Origin: Ophioceras dolichostomum
Taxonomy: Eukaryota > Ascomycota > Sordariomycetes > Magnaporthales > Ophioceraceae
Length of the DNA: 64,000 nt
Reading direction: 5' to 3'
Assembly (NCBI GenBank): GCA_003049485.1
Contig: PYST01000002.1
Span: 62,001 to 126,000 of the forward strand
Shown: piece by piece, positions 34,298-46,745 of the stretch
How the letters are laid out: every line of letters begins with the position of its first letter
Position numbering within the stretch: the stretch's first letter is position 1
The notes under the pieces: model-generated
Databases searched by the model: none
What the model saw: only the letters and a program-made list of their open reading frames with translations
Told to the model about the DNA's origin: nothing
Translations under genes and position numbers: made by a program

Positions 34298-37200
34298 ATG
34301 GACGCCGTCGAAACAGTCGAAGCCGTCGAAGCCGTCGAGGCCGTCGAAGCCGCTGATACCGCCAAGACCATCGACGCTGTCGACACTGTCGAAACCGGAG
34401 ACGAGACCTCCACAGAGGCCATCGACGAACCAGCCGTGGACGTCAGGCGGTCCTCGATTGAGAAGACGCCAGTGGCTGTCGCTCAACCGTCGCCGTTCGA
34501 ACGCCTTCCCGACGAGATCATCGAGCAGTGAGTTCAATCTATGCTGTCCCTTTCGCTGAGTTGTGCGACGAGCTGTGGCCATCCACCTTAGGTGGCATTC
34601 ACATGGTCTTGCATCTTGGACAGCAGGGGCGGGAATCAGCCCTCCCGACCTGACTCCTGGCACCTGGGTTCCGACTCCTAGCTGTCGACTGGCACCTCCC
34701 TATCTACAACCACCTCTACTGACAATGTCGATCACATTCTACTGCTTAGGATTCTGCAACTCACTGAGCCTGCCTCGTTCGCCTCCCTCATCCTCCTCAA
34801 CAGGAAATGGCGCAGCGTGTCCCAACAATCGCATCTCTACGCCCACCAGCTGTCGCGATGCCCCTCGTACGCGGCGAGCCACAAAGGCCGGCCAATCCCG
34901 GCCAAGGACGATGACCTCCCGCGGCTGCGCAAGCTGTTCGCGATGGAGGTCAAGCGCAACCTTTTCGACGCATACCTCCGGCCCAGTCTGACTGTCATCA
35001 AGTTGATTTCTAACTCGATCAGCTCGTCTTCGTGCCCCGGTGGCGAGGGCATGCAGTTCCACCCATCACCCAAGGGCCACCACCTGCTGGCCTACAACTC
35101 GTCTCGCATCTACGTGATCGACCTTCAGGGTGCCGAGATCGCGGTCAAGCGCGAGCTCAAGATCCTGCGGCGGCCAGCAGCAACATGCATCATGGACGAC
35201 GCCTCCATCCTGGCCGTGCTATTGACTGAGATGCAGGTTGACGTCTACGATCTGCGCCAGACGCCGCCGAAGCGGACACAATCCCTCATCCTCGACCACA
35301 GCCCGCGCGCCATTGCCCTCTCCCCATGCGGCTCTGTGTTGGCTGCCGCGTACGAGGGCGGCATCGAGGTCTCGTCGCTCAACCCCGGCGCCCTCGCCAC
35401 TGAGCGGCGAGCCGTCAAGTGCGACGCTGTGGACGCCCTCGCGTTCTCTTTCGACGGCACCCAGATCCTTGGCACGACGGTCAGCTCCGGCCAGCCCAAC
35501 ACCGTCATCCTGACCGCTCCGTACTACGACCCAGGCAGCCATATGGAGAACGACAACATCAGCTCGCTATGGACTACGTCCATCCTCTTCCCGAACACCA
35601 GCCGCGACTGCAGTCATGCGGTGCTGCTCCAGGATTCAGACTTCGAGGAGGCCAGCTGGACCTTTACGTATGACCGGAGCTTCGAGACGTTCCGGGCGGT
35701 CCGCATCGACGACCTCCGGAATGGCACGACGTACTTCACAGGACCGGCTCCGAGCCAGGACTCACCCGGCCGCCTTGTTCCATGCACTCTACCCGCGGCG
35801 TCGTATCGTGGCGACTTGGTGGCTGCTGGCTTCCAGGGCAACGAGATCTGGATCTACGGAGTGCCCGAGGACCTAGACGCCGTACCAGTGCCCGTGCCGG
35901 ACGTGGCGAGCGCTACGGCAGAGGGCGGTACCTCGTCTTCCTCAAACGCTCTCAACCGGCGCAACAGTGGGCCCTCTATGAGGGCGGCATCCCGGATGCA
36001 AGAACAGCAGAACGACGTGAGGGTGCCGCAGTGGCAGATCCTCTGCGACAAGCTGCGTAACACCTTCGTTGGTGGGTGCAAGATTGCCGAGCTGAACGGC
36101 GCCAACACAGTCAAGTGGGTCACAGGATTTGGCGATTCGTCCTTGCGGGAACGGCTGGTAGTCGCGGCACGCGGCATCTTGCCGCCAAAGTTGGTCACGG
36201 AGGAGGACGGCATCGACTTTGTCGACGGCGGCCGCCTCACGCTGATCGACTTCGGATACGGCACTGAGGACGGGCAAACGACCGAGATTACGATCGAGGT
36301 GGGCACAACTGAGCCGGAGGTGCTGGAAGAAGAGCATCGCGACATGGAGGCCGAGGTTGCCATCGTGCGGAGGCGCACGGTAGCTCAGAAGCGAGGCGGC
36401 GCGAGAGGCGGCGCCGTCATGCGTGCTGCGACTACCGCGTCTCGCCCGCCACCCATGCCAGCCCTCCCGCGACGAGGGCGAAGCAGCAATGACGACGATG
36501 ATGCAGACGATCCGTTAGTGCCTCGGCGGGTCGGGGCACCACCTGTGCTGGCGCGCAGGGCGACTGCTGGTGAGGGCCTCGGGGCAGCTACGGCATCTTC
36601 TCCCACGACCGATGAGGCCGATTCCAATTCGGTCATCGAGGAACAAGAAGCTCTCGACGCGCCTTACTCGCACGCCAGTCCCCGCTCCGGCACAACACTT
36701 CGACGCGCTGCCACTGCCGCGGCCATCAATCGACGGCTTCATCCACAGCCCGCGGCGGCGGGTCCCGTGCAGTATCGACGGGCAGACGGCCGCGCCGAGC
36801 ACCCGCACGAGAGTGACGCCGACAACTGGGTGCCTCCGCCACCCCCGTACCAGAAGGAGGACCCGGTGGATCTGCCGGCCTTCATGCGCCACAACTCGGT
36901 CGCCCCCGTCAGCGCAACCACAATTCCTGCCACAGCCACCGTCCCCGCCGCTACCCCTGCCCCTATACCTACCGTGTCACGGTCCTTGACCGCCCGTCCG
37001 GTGTCTCAACCTGCCCCGGCTCAGGTACGACGAGCATCGCTGCACCACCATGTCCAACACGCACAACAGTCGCACGTACTGCATCAGCATCAGCGGTCTG
37101 TACAAGCCGCCTTCATCCCACCAGTGCCTCCTGTACCTCCACTCCCCGCGATGCCTCCTGTTCCCGTTGTTCCCGTTATTCCCTCGGCGGTATCTCAGCA

Positions 37201-39172
37201 AGCACCGCATCAACAGGCGACTCCTCAGGTGGTGCCTCAGACGATGTCCCAGGCGATTCCCAAGGCGGTCACACAGGCGGCAACGTCTCAAGTCCCACCT
37301 ATTCCTCCGATCCCGAGCAACAGAAACAGCCTGCAGGGCGGGCTGCCCCCACGAGTCTCGTCACTCCCCAGCCACAATAGGGGTGTGAGCGACTCGACAT
37401 TGGGCAGTCGACCTCGCACCGGCGATTCTGCACCCGTACCTCAAACCCTGTCCCCTCCCATTCCACCAGCCAACCTGTCGGTAACCCCTCCTGTTGTGGG
37501 TGATGATGAGGACATCTATGACGTTTCGCCTCCAGGGACCCCACCAATGGCTGCCGCCCGGGATCCCAGCCCCCTGCGTCAGGCAAGCGGCAGTAGTGAG
37601 GTTTCTGGCCTGGCCGGATCTCCACCGCCTATGGCACTTGCAGCTCCTGTCTCTATAATCCAGACCCCTCCTCCAGCTGTGTCCCCGGCTGTATCTAGCC
37701 CGGATCGGAACACCCCAACGGCGATTTCCCCAGCGAACATCGTTGCTACACCTCCGACAACCACAGCGGCGATCGTATCTTCATCTTCGCCGGCAACGGC
37801 GACCTCTATCCCGGCGTCTCCCGAAGCTGGAAGACAGATGCCACCCACGCTGGACTTGACTATTCCGTCGGCACCGATGGTACCAATGTCGTCGCCCGCA
37901 GCTGGCCCACTATCGCCACATTCGACCTGGAGATCCTTAGCAGAGCATGGCACCGCTCCACCGCCCCTGAGAATGCTGTCAACCGCCCAGACTTGGCCAA
38001 GGCAGCCGGGCCACACCGCTCCGCCTGCAGTGCTCCCCGCAGGCGCAGGCTATCCCTACTCGGCCCCGCCAGTTGGCTTCAACGTAAACGCAGCCATCGC
38101 CCAGTCATACCCGCCACCGCCACGGCCGGATCAGCTCGCGAGCCTGCACAGGCACGACGGGCAACCACCACCCCCTGCTCACCGTCTGTCGGGATCATTC
38201 CATCAACAGTTCCAGGTGCCCCGCGTCCCAGTCGGCAGCAGAGATTCACGACGTGTATCTAGTTTGCCAATGCAGCCAGAGGAACAGCAGTTCCACCAAC
38301 AGCCCCCACAGCAGTTCCAACAACATCCACCTCAACAGCAACAACTACAGCAATTCCAGCAAAATCAGTACTCTCCCAGTCACCACCTGCAACAGCAGAA
38401 CCCGGTCCCTGAACAGAACCCGGTCCTGCACCAGCCGCGGCCGCAGAGGCTCCCAGAGATCTCCACAGCCACGCCGCCACCGGACACGCCTCTGATCATC
38501 AGCACGCCCCGGGGCATCACCGGTGCCTTTGACCCACCCGGCAGCTCAGACAACGAGCCCCGCCGCGCCGAGACCCCCATCGTCGCGCCCGTGCCGCGCC
38601 ACCCGCGCGCCATCCCCGGATCTCCAGTGTCCACCATGCGGCCGACGGTCGAGCGGCTCGAGACCATCTACAGCACGACATCGTCCGGCGGCGGCCACAC
38701 CAACCCCAACGGCGCCGCCCTGATGCCCGGCCAAGCGACCGGCCCCACCTCGGCCCTGGCCACGAACATGATGGTCGCCAACCCCAGCCCGGCGCCGGCG
38801 CCCCTGACGGCGTCAGCCCTGCGCGCCAACAATATAGCCCGCAAGGCCAGCCGCGCCGAGCGCAGCGCGGCCAAGAACATCGCGGACGCGAAGAAGCGCG
38901 GCTGGCGACGGTCCAAGAGCAAGCGCGGCGGCGGCCGCAAGCCGGCCTACGACGACGCCGCGAGCACGGCCGCCTGGACGGACATCACGGCCGCTTCGGC
39001 GTTTCCCACGATGATGAGCCCTGCTGCTACTCATACTGGGCATTCAGGAGGAGGAGGAGGACCAGGGGGTTACTTCTCGCTCTCCGGCCATGGCCATGGG
39101 GCGCGTCCAGTTAGCCAGGCTGGGTTCACCACCACTGGGGAGAAGAAGGAGCGGAGATGCGTCGTGATGTGA
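34298..39172 (+). CDS. F-box protein with beta-propeller-like domain and C-terminal CaaX box
   Basis: Two exons (34298-34527, 34750-39172) encode 1550 residues. An N-terminal repeat of Val-Glu-Ala units is followed by an F-box split by the intron (FERLPDEIIEQ|ILQLTEPASFASLILLNRKW), expected to bind Skp1 of an SCF ubiquitin ligase. About 330 residues then look WD40-like (FHPSPKGHHLLAYNSSRIYVI, IALSPCGSVLAAAYEGGIEV, LAFSFDGTQILGT), a likely substrate-binding propeller. The remaining ~1000 residues are Pro/Ala/Ser/Gln-rich and probably disordered. A basic stretch (KKRGWRRSKSKRGGGRK) lies near the end, and the last residues are KKERRCVVM. That is a CaaX box with Met, the farnesyltransferase preference, behind a polybasic patch. 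Membrane attachment is inferred. The 222-bp intron joins in phase 2. Confidence 0.85.
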
Positions 39173-40006
39173 AAGAACGCCGTCGCCGTATCTTCTTCAC
39201 CTTGCTTGCCTCCCATTTGTCATCGTCTACTATATTTACCGACCAACACCCGTAATTTCTCTCTTAGGGGGAACACATGTCTCATCTGTCTCATATTTCC
39301 TTACACTCTTCTGCGGCATCATCTACTAGAAGCCCTGGTCTTTCCCTTCCTCGTTTCTTCTTCCTTGCTATATCCTCGCATGTCATCTAGAATCTTTCCC
39401 GTCCAGCGTTGGTTTCCCTCTTTTCTCTCTTGGATGCGGCGAGAGCTCGAGAAAAAGGACCACAAAGCTGCTTCAACTTTGGAAGAGCAAGCAGAGCAGC
39501 AGAGCAATCACACGTTAGTTTGACCGAGCAAGATTGTTTCGCCTCGCTATGTTGTAAACAGATCTTGTACGGCAGAAACAGATGTGTCCTGCCAGGGACT
39601 GGGCATAAGGAGATGCACCCCATAGATATACCAAGTGCCGTGGTGCTAGGAAGCACAATTTTATGATACCAATCTTAGGACATAATACTTCCGTCTAAAA
39701 TCTTTACAGACAACTGAACAGAGAAGAGAGATGCGTCACATTGCGCCATTGTCACTCGCTGTATGCGACTTGGAGTAGAGCCCATGGGAATATTGTTGGG
39801 ATCACAAGGAGATCCACTGTTTCCAGGGATAACAACCGCTATATTCTCTCTAACATAGACTTTTTTTTGTCGACCGTTTTCACCAGCCAAGATTTTTCAC
39901 ATATCTGGTTTCTCTCTAGTTAGTGACCTCCCTACCTTGCACCGAGGTGGCACAACCAAGTCAGCGGCAAAAAACCAGAACCAACGACCAAATCACCATC
40001 ACCACA
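39173..40006. other. intergenic region between convergent genes
   Basis: About 830 bases with the 3' UTRs of the F-box and ValRS genes. No supported frame or repeat. Confidence 0.5.
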
Positions 40007-43000
40007 CTACTCCTCCTCCAACTTCATGTCCTCAAACTGCCTGATAGTCGCCCTGAACCCCTCCGCCTCCGCCTGCAGGTCCTCCAGCTTCCTCCGGTCC
40101 GCCTCCTGCAGCTCCGGCGTGGCCTTCTCCTGGTACTTGGGGTCGGCCACGAGCTTCGCCTGGCGGTCGATCTGGGCCGCGGTCCTGTCGAGCTTCCTCG
40201 CGGCCTTGCCCAGCTCGGCGTCGATGTCGACGCGGCCCTTGACGTGCAGGAAGACGGCGGCGCCCGACGACACGGGGAACACGACGCAGCCGTGGGGCCG
40301 CGGGGCGGAGGCGTCGAGCACCGAGATGTCCGTCACGCCCTTGCCGGAGAGGGAGCGGATCGAGTGCAGCTCCGAGCGGGCGGTCTTGAGGGAGGTGGGG
40401 TCGTAGGCTTGGATGAAGACTGTTGTTTTGAGGGGGGAGTTGTTTGTGTTGTTCCCGGTTGGTTAGTTTACGTCTTTTTATTGCTGTTGCTGCAGCACCC
40501 GAGAAAGTAAAAAGCAAGGAGACAAGAAGATGTGGGGGTAGATGTCTGGGCTCGGGCTTACCTTGAGCCTCGTCCTTCAAGGCGTACTCCGTCGTCAGCG
40601 ACCGGATGCCCTTGGAGCAGCCCAGGACGAGATCGTACGCGGCCTCGGCGTCGGGGTTGTCCAGCGCCTCGTCGTACTGCGGGTAGGTGGCCAGCATGAC
40701 GGAGCGGGTCTCGTCGCCGTCCCGGCGGGGCAGGCGCTGCCATAGCTCCTCGGTCACGAACGGCATGAACGGATGGATGAGCAGGATGGCGGCCTCGAGG
40801 GCCGTGTACAGCGTCTGCAGCGCCGACTCCTGCTCCTCGGCCGCGGCGCCGTCCTGCAGCAGGGCCTTGGAGTTCTCGATGAAGACATCGCACAGGTGGC
40901 CGTACCAATAGGCGTAGACCAGTTGGCTCGACCTCATGAACTCGCGCTCGGCCAGTGCCTCGTTGATCTCGCGCGCGGCCTGGTTCATCTTGTGCAGGAT
41001 CCACAGCTCGGCGAGCGACTCCTTGCCGCCGAGGGAGCGCGTCGCGCGGGGCACGAAGCCCGGGTTGACCTCGAGCTTGCCCACCACGAACTTGGAGGCC
41101 TGCCACATCTTGTTGGCGAAGCGGCGGAAGGCGTGCATGACCTTGATGTCGAAGTTGATGTCGCCGCCGCCCGTGGTGTAGTTGATCATGCAGAACCGGA
41201 GCGCGTCGGCGCCGCACTCGGGGATGCCGCCGGGGAAGGCCGACTTCTGGTACTTGGTGGCCTTGTCGACCTCGGTCGGCTTCAGGTTGCCCGTGAGCAG
41301 CTTGGCGTGCAGGTCGTCCAGCTTGATGCCGGCGATGACGTCCAGGGGGTCGATGACGTTGCCCAGCGACTTGGACATCTTGCGGCCCTCGCTGTCGCGC
41401 ACGAGCGAGTGGCAGTACACCTCACGGAAGGGCACCTGGCCCGTCAGCTTGATGCCCAGCATCACCATGCGCGCAATCCAGAAGAAGAGGATGTCCCAAC
41501 CGGTCTCGAGCACGCTGGTCGGGAAAAGCCGCTGCAGGTCCGCGGCCGAGGCCTCAGGCCATCCCAGCGTCGAGAAGGGCCACAGCCCCGAGCTGAACCA
41601 CGTGTCGAGCACGTCCTCATCGCGCACGAGCTTGAAGTTCTTGCCGGAGAGCGCCTTGCGCGCCTTCTCCTCGGCCTCCTGCTCTGTGCGGCCCGCGAAC
41701 CAGAGGTCATTGTTGGCCCGGTCGTCCGAGGCTTCTCCCTCCACCTCGGCGAAGTAGACCGGGCACTGGTGGCCCCACCACAGCTGGCGCGAGATGCACC
41801 AGTCGTTGATGCCTTCCATCCAATGGTAGAAGCTCTTCTCGGACGACTGTGGCTTGATCTTGATCTCGCCCTCGCGCACCGCCTTGACGGCCTCGTCGGC
41901 CATCTCGCGCATGCGCATCCACCACTGCGGCTTTATGACGGGCTCGATGATGTCCTTGCTGCGCTCGCATGTGGGTAGCGTCATCGGGTTGTCCTTTTTG
42001 TCCACGTACAGGCCGGCCTTCTTCAGGTCGTCCTGGATCGTGTATCTCACGTCGAACCGCTTCTGGCCCTGGTATGGGCCCGCGTTCTCGTTCATCAGCC
42101 CGTCGTCCGTCAGGATGTTGATGAACTCCAGGTCGTGGTTCTGGCCCATCAAGAAATCGTTGGGATCGTGCGCTGGCGTGATCTTGACAGCACCACTGCC
42201 GAAATCCATCTCCACGCTCGGTTCCGCCACGATGCGCAGCTTGCGGCCAGGGATGAAGGGGTGCAGGGCGTTCTTGCCCACGAGATGCTTGTAACGCTCG
42301 TCGGTGGGGTGCACGGCGATACCCGTGTCTCCAAGCATTGTCTCTATACGGGTCGTGGCGACGGTGATAGTCTCATCCGAGCCCTCGATCGGGTATTTGA
42401 AGTACACAATGACGCCGAACTCGACCTTCTTGGCGTAGCCGGGCACGTCCATCAGGGTGCGGCCGGTGAGCTCCTTGTTGATGACCTCGAGATTCGACAG
42501 GGCCGTGTTGAGCTGGCAGCACCAGTTGACGAGCCGGTTGGCGCGATAGATGACGCCCTCGTCATACAGCCGCACGAAAGTCTCGGTCACGGCGGCCGTC
42601 AGGTTCGCGTCCATGGTGAATGCCTCGCGTGACCAGTCGAAGCTGCCACCCATCTTGCGCAGCGCGTTGTTGATGCGCTGGTGGTATTCGTCCTTCCACT
42701 CCCAGACCGTGTCCACGAACTTTTCTCGTCCCAGGTCGTGCCTCGTCTTCTGCTGCCTCCGGAAGAGCATGTTCTCCACCACCGTCTGCGTCGCGATACC
42801 CGCATGGTCGCACCCGGGCAGCCAGAGCGTCGTCTTGCCGCGCATCCTGTTCCACCGGATCATGAGATCCTGCAAGCTGTCGCCCAGGGCGTGGCCCATA
42901 TGCAGCGCCCCGGTGACGTTCGGCGGGGGGTGCACGATGACGAAGGAGCCCTCGTCCTTGACCTTGCCATCCGCAGTGAACTCTGGCTTGAAGAAGCCCT

Positions 43001-43598
43001 CCTTCTCCCACCAGTCATACCAGGCGGCCTCGACAGCAACGGGGTTGTACGCGGTGAAATGCGGATCGGTGAACGGCCGCATGCGCTTCTTCTCGCCCTT
43101 CGGGGTGTCGTTCTCGTAAGGGGGGAGTGCGGGCTCCTCCGCCTTAGTCTTAGCCTTCTTCTCCTTTGTGGGCGTCGCAGCCCCAGAGCCCGGGGCCGAG
43201 GATGCTGCCGTGCTGCCTGCCGGCGTGGCCTTCCCGGCTGCGGCCTTCTTCTGCTCGAACTTGGCCTGCTTCTCGGCCTTTTTTCGCTCCTTCTCCACTG
43301 TGTTTTCGGTACGTCATGGTCACCCATCGCCAGGCCGTGTCAATCGCCGAACAAACGAGCGTGTCGAGCCGACCGTGGGACACGGCGACGGATGGGGGTT
43401 GGGAGGAGGAGGAGGAGGAAGGTGGAGGAAGCACCGTCGAACGGGTCACGTACGCTCTTTTGCCGTCTTCACCTTGGTCGCGGCCGGGGCAGCGCCCGGG
43501 TCCTGGCCAGTCGCATGGGTGCCGGCGGCATCTGTTGAAGCGGCGGCGGCTTGGATGGTCGACTTCTCGCCTTCTGTGAGCGGGGGAGGAGTCCCCAT
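40007..43598 (-). CDS. vas1: valyl-tRNA synthetase
   Basis: Three exons on the minus strand (43598-43454, 43297-40562, 40419-40007) encode 1097 residues. The enzyme charges tRNA-Val for translation. A Lys/Ala-rich eukaryotic N-terminal extension leads into the class I catalytic core, with the HIGH motif as HMGH (residues 181-184, GALHMGHALGD), the editing domain insertion, and KMSKS intact (GRKMSKSLGNVID). The anticodon-binding domain follows (PFVTEELWQRLP), then the C-terminal coiled-coil arm typical of ValRS (VDIDAELGKAARKLDRTAAQ). Introns are 142 and 156 bp and both joins are phase 1. Yeast VAS1 makes cytosolic and mitochondrial forms from one gene; a possible upstream exon for a mitochondrial form is described in the findings. 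Confidence 0.97.
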
Positions 43599-44434
43599 GT
43601 CAGGACCCTTTGTTGAGCCGACTGTAAACAGTTCTAGTTAGACCAGCGCAGCCGAAAACCAATGCTACGTCTACTGCCACCGCTGTAGCCGCTGCTGCAG
43701 CTACGATATCTCGTACAAGTCACCGTAGCCATTGTGAAGAAACAGAAGCCCCTGAGATATGCTTAGACATTGCGGAACATACTGGGATTTCCTCTGGCGC
43801 TGTTAGTTGCCATTGTAGCTCGTATTATGAATGGTGACGAGCGCACCAGCAATGCGCGGAGGGCGAGGTGAGACGTGGTGACGGTATTTCGCTGAACGTG
43901 CAAGCACGATTCATGCGGGGGATAAAATTTCTGTGTGGTTAAAAGGTAGACCGATATACTCTTTCTGTCGTGTCGATGACTGGACTTCCGTCGTTGCTAC
44001 TCGCTACTGCGCCTGTGGTCGCAAAATCAGGTTGACTCACAGAGCGCCGAAAAAGTTAAGCCACAGGCGGGAAGCAAGTGCCACAGGGCGGGGGAGGCTC
44101 ATGGTGCCAATGGAATGTTGCAGGGTTGGTTCTGATCCCTGTCGAACAGCAACTGCATGCAATGCAATTAGATCCTGTTTCTTATAGTTCCATTCCAGAA
44201 GTGATTTTTTATTCTTCAGCTAACATCTGGCTCCTCGTAGTGTCAACTTGTCCAAAAATTTATCCGCGAGGAGTGGTGTAGAGAGAAGATGGATATATAA
44301 GGAGCGCTGCAAAAAAATTCTCCTCATGCCATCGACAGGACGGGTTGCACTTTTGGCGATTCAATTTCGGTATCCAAGGGCCCCTGAGTGAATCGTCTTG
44401 AACGACTCCCTTATGCGAGAGACATCAGAACGTC
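43599..44434. other. divergent promoter region (ValRS and unrecognised mitochondrial protein)
   Basis: About 840 bases between divergently transcribed genes. On the minus strand an ATG at 43732 opens a 32-codon Arg/Ser-rich frame without acidic residues, followed by a branch-like GTCTAAC and a TTTACAG acceptor in phase with the ValRS start. The rest shows no supported gene. Confidence 0.5.
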
Positions 44435-46191
44435 ATGTTCGCCAAAAGGCTCCCAAAAATCCTGTTGCGGGGACAGGCGAGGAGATGGAGTTCATCACTT
44501 CAAGCGACTAGAACTAAGGACCGATTCTCTATTTTGACGAGCGGCAATGTCTCAAAGGTGAAAGAAATACTCGGTGCATCTCATGCTTGTCCCTACGTGC
44601 GCCTGGTTGTCAAAACCCTTCCCTCTGTCATGCTGTCGTGCTGACCGACCTATTCAAACAGAAAGACGTGCTGGATCGCATAGACGCCAGAGAGTGGCCT
44701 GAGGAGCCGGAGCCGCTGCATGGCGACATCGGAGCAGCTATTCTGGTGTCTCGGGACCTCTCGGGGTGGCTTGATGATACGGCTTTCATGTCAGCGCTCC
44801 TCCAGCGACTTCGCATCGGTTACGTGGACGGTGTTGGCGCAGAGGCGGCCACTCAAGAGTTGAGCGTCTTGACCGCTGCTGTGGACGGTCTGAGCCCGTT
44901 GTCTCCGTACGGCACACCGTCAGGGGGCGTATCCATTGTGACAGGCGACCTGAGGCGTCTGCTGCCCGGGCTCTGGGATCGCGAGCACTCACACGAGCGC
45001 TCGCATGCCTGTCCTTCAGACACGACCCAGCCGTCCATTTCAATGTATCTCAACCCCCTTCTCGGAGACTTCCGCCCAGTCGATGTCACTCTACCGCTAG
45101 CAAACACCATGTTTCAGAACGGCAAACCACACACACTCCTGGCTAGCAGGTGGCGGCGAGACGGCGCCCAGGACTCATCCCTCTCACTCTCCCACCTAGC
45201 CGAGAAGGCAACCCAGAGGATCACGCCGTCCCACGAGAGCATTCAAGCGCACGCTGGTGCCTCCGCCCACCTGTTTCCTGTGACCCCGCCCCGCAAGATC
45301 GTCGCCGGGCTTGGCAACATCGTGCGTCAGGTCGAGGTGATGGACGGCGCCAGCAGTCAGAGCGAAGGGTCGAGTCGCCCGGCCTCCGAAGAGCTGGAGG
45401 TCAACATCCAGTCGCTCATCAACGCCCGTTCCAAGCTCTTCCCAGACGACGTGACCCCTATCCGCACATGGGCCCTGGTCATCCCGGAGAGGGTCGCCAG
45501 TCTTGATTTCTTGGAGAGCCTGCTGGTCTGTGTCGAAGATTCGACCCATGTCGAAAGCGAGCACGACAGGTCGGAGGTCTTTGCGAGGCATTTTTCGAAG
45601 ATCCTTGCCGATGGCAGTCGGCTACACCGAGTTTGTGAGTCCCCCTAGGTACCCCTACCTAGACGCTCGGTGTCTCCTGTCCCGTGCCTTGTTGTTCTCT
45701 GCTAATATTTTGCCACCACTTCAGTAAGCGGTGGCGGTGGCTGGGGACTGAAGAAGGGTCTCCTCTCACTTGATCCGCAAACGACGTATTCCGCAGCAGG
45801 GGCGCAGGATCTTGAGAGCTTCATCGCGTCATTCGGGGGCACCCAGACTTCAGACAGTATCGTCACCCCTGGATCATATGTCCAGTTCCTAGTTGAGCCC
45901 TTGACGACTCTGACCCAGCGAGGCAGCCGGTCAGGTGTTCAACTGCCCTCTTTGCTCCTAGGAACCGCCCCGGATAGTGAAATGGACTACTACTACGGCG
46001 GCAGCTCAGCCTTGTCTACGCCCTCGCTGGAAATCGCTGAAGGCCACTTCGGAGCTCTCTCCTCCCAAGGCGTATTCATCAATATGACGCCAGAGGCGGA
46101 GTCCGCAGAGGTCCACGGCACGTCCACCACGCACACCAAGATCGACTCCCCGCACTCATATATCTGGGAAGGTTCAAGTCGATGGTTATAA
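44435..46191 (+). CDS. unrecognised protein, probable mitochondrial
   Basis: Three exons (44435-44557, 44662-45634, 45725-46191) encode 520 residues and close in frame. The N-terminus (MFAKRLPKILLRGQARRWSS) is basic, without acidic residues, and fits a mitochondrial presequence with an RRW/SS-type cleavage region. The body is globular-looking with no transmembrane segment. Recognisable stretches include GDIGAAILVSRDLSGWLDD, GVSIVTGDLRRLLPGLW, EVNIQSLINARSKLF and, near the end, EGHFGALSSQGVFINM. I cannot place it in a named family. It is divergently transcribed from ValRS across an 840-bp promoter. The first intron has a weak GTGAAA donor, so the exon 1 boundary is the least certain part. Confidence 0.65.
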
Positions 46192-46745
46192 TACAACACT
46201 GAAGATCTAGCTGGGAGTTGAACGTTAACAACCCGGGAGTCACCAGGGGCACCCGGAAAGCTGGCCATGTATTCTAATCTTGAATGTCATCCTGTAACAA
46301 CATGCAAAGCCGGATAGTGTAGTGTATTTACCACACAATGAAGATAGGTGCACGGCATGAAGCTGTCCTATTGTATAATCCAACTCATAACTCGCACTTT
46401 GACTACTTCTTCGGCGCTATGAGCGCGTTTCGATGTTTCAATTCAATCTCCATCAACTGCACGCTTTAGCTTTGTAATCGCGCCGGTATCGCAATTGCAA
46501 CATGCCTGGAGGAGACGCACCATCTCGAACCCCGCCTTGGTTCTCCGAGCCGAGAGCATTCCTAAGTGCTTACATCTTCGTCTGCTCTCTTGTTGATTCA
46601 CGCCAAGAAGAATATCAGGACGGCTTACAACTCCCACTTTTAGCAATAGCTTTTGGCCGTCCAAGTGGCTTCGTCGTTATTTCTTTGTAAATGAGATAAG
46701 ACTTTCATACCCCCCTGTTAAGTGGAAAGCAGCCAACTGTGCATC
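46192..46745. other. intergenic region, nothing recognised
   Basis: About 550 bases between same-strand genes holding a 3' UTR and a promoter. No supported frame, repeat or RNA gene. Confidence 0.5.
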
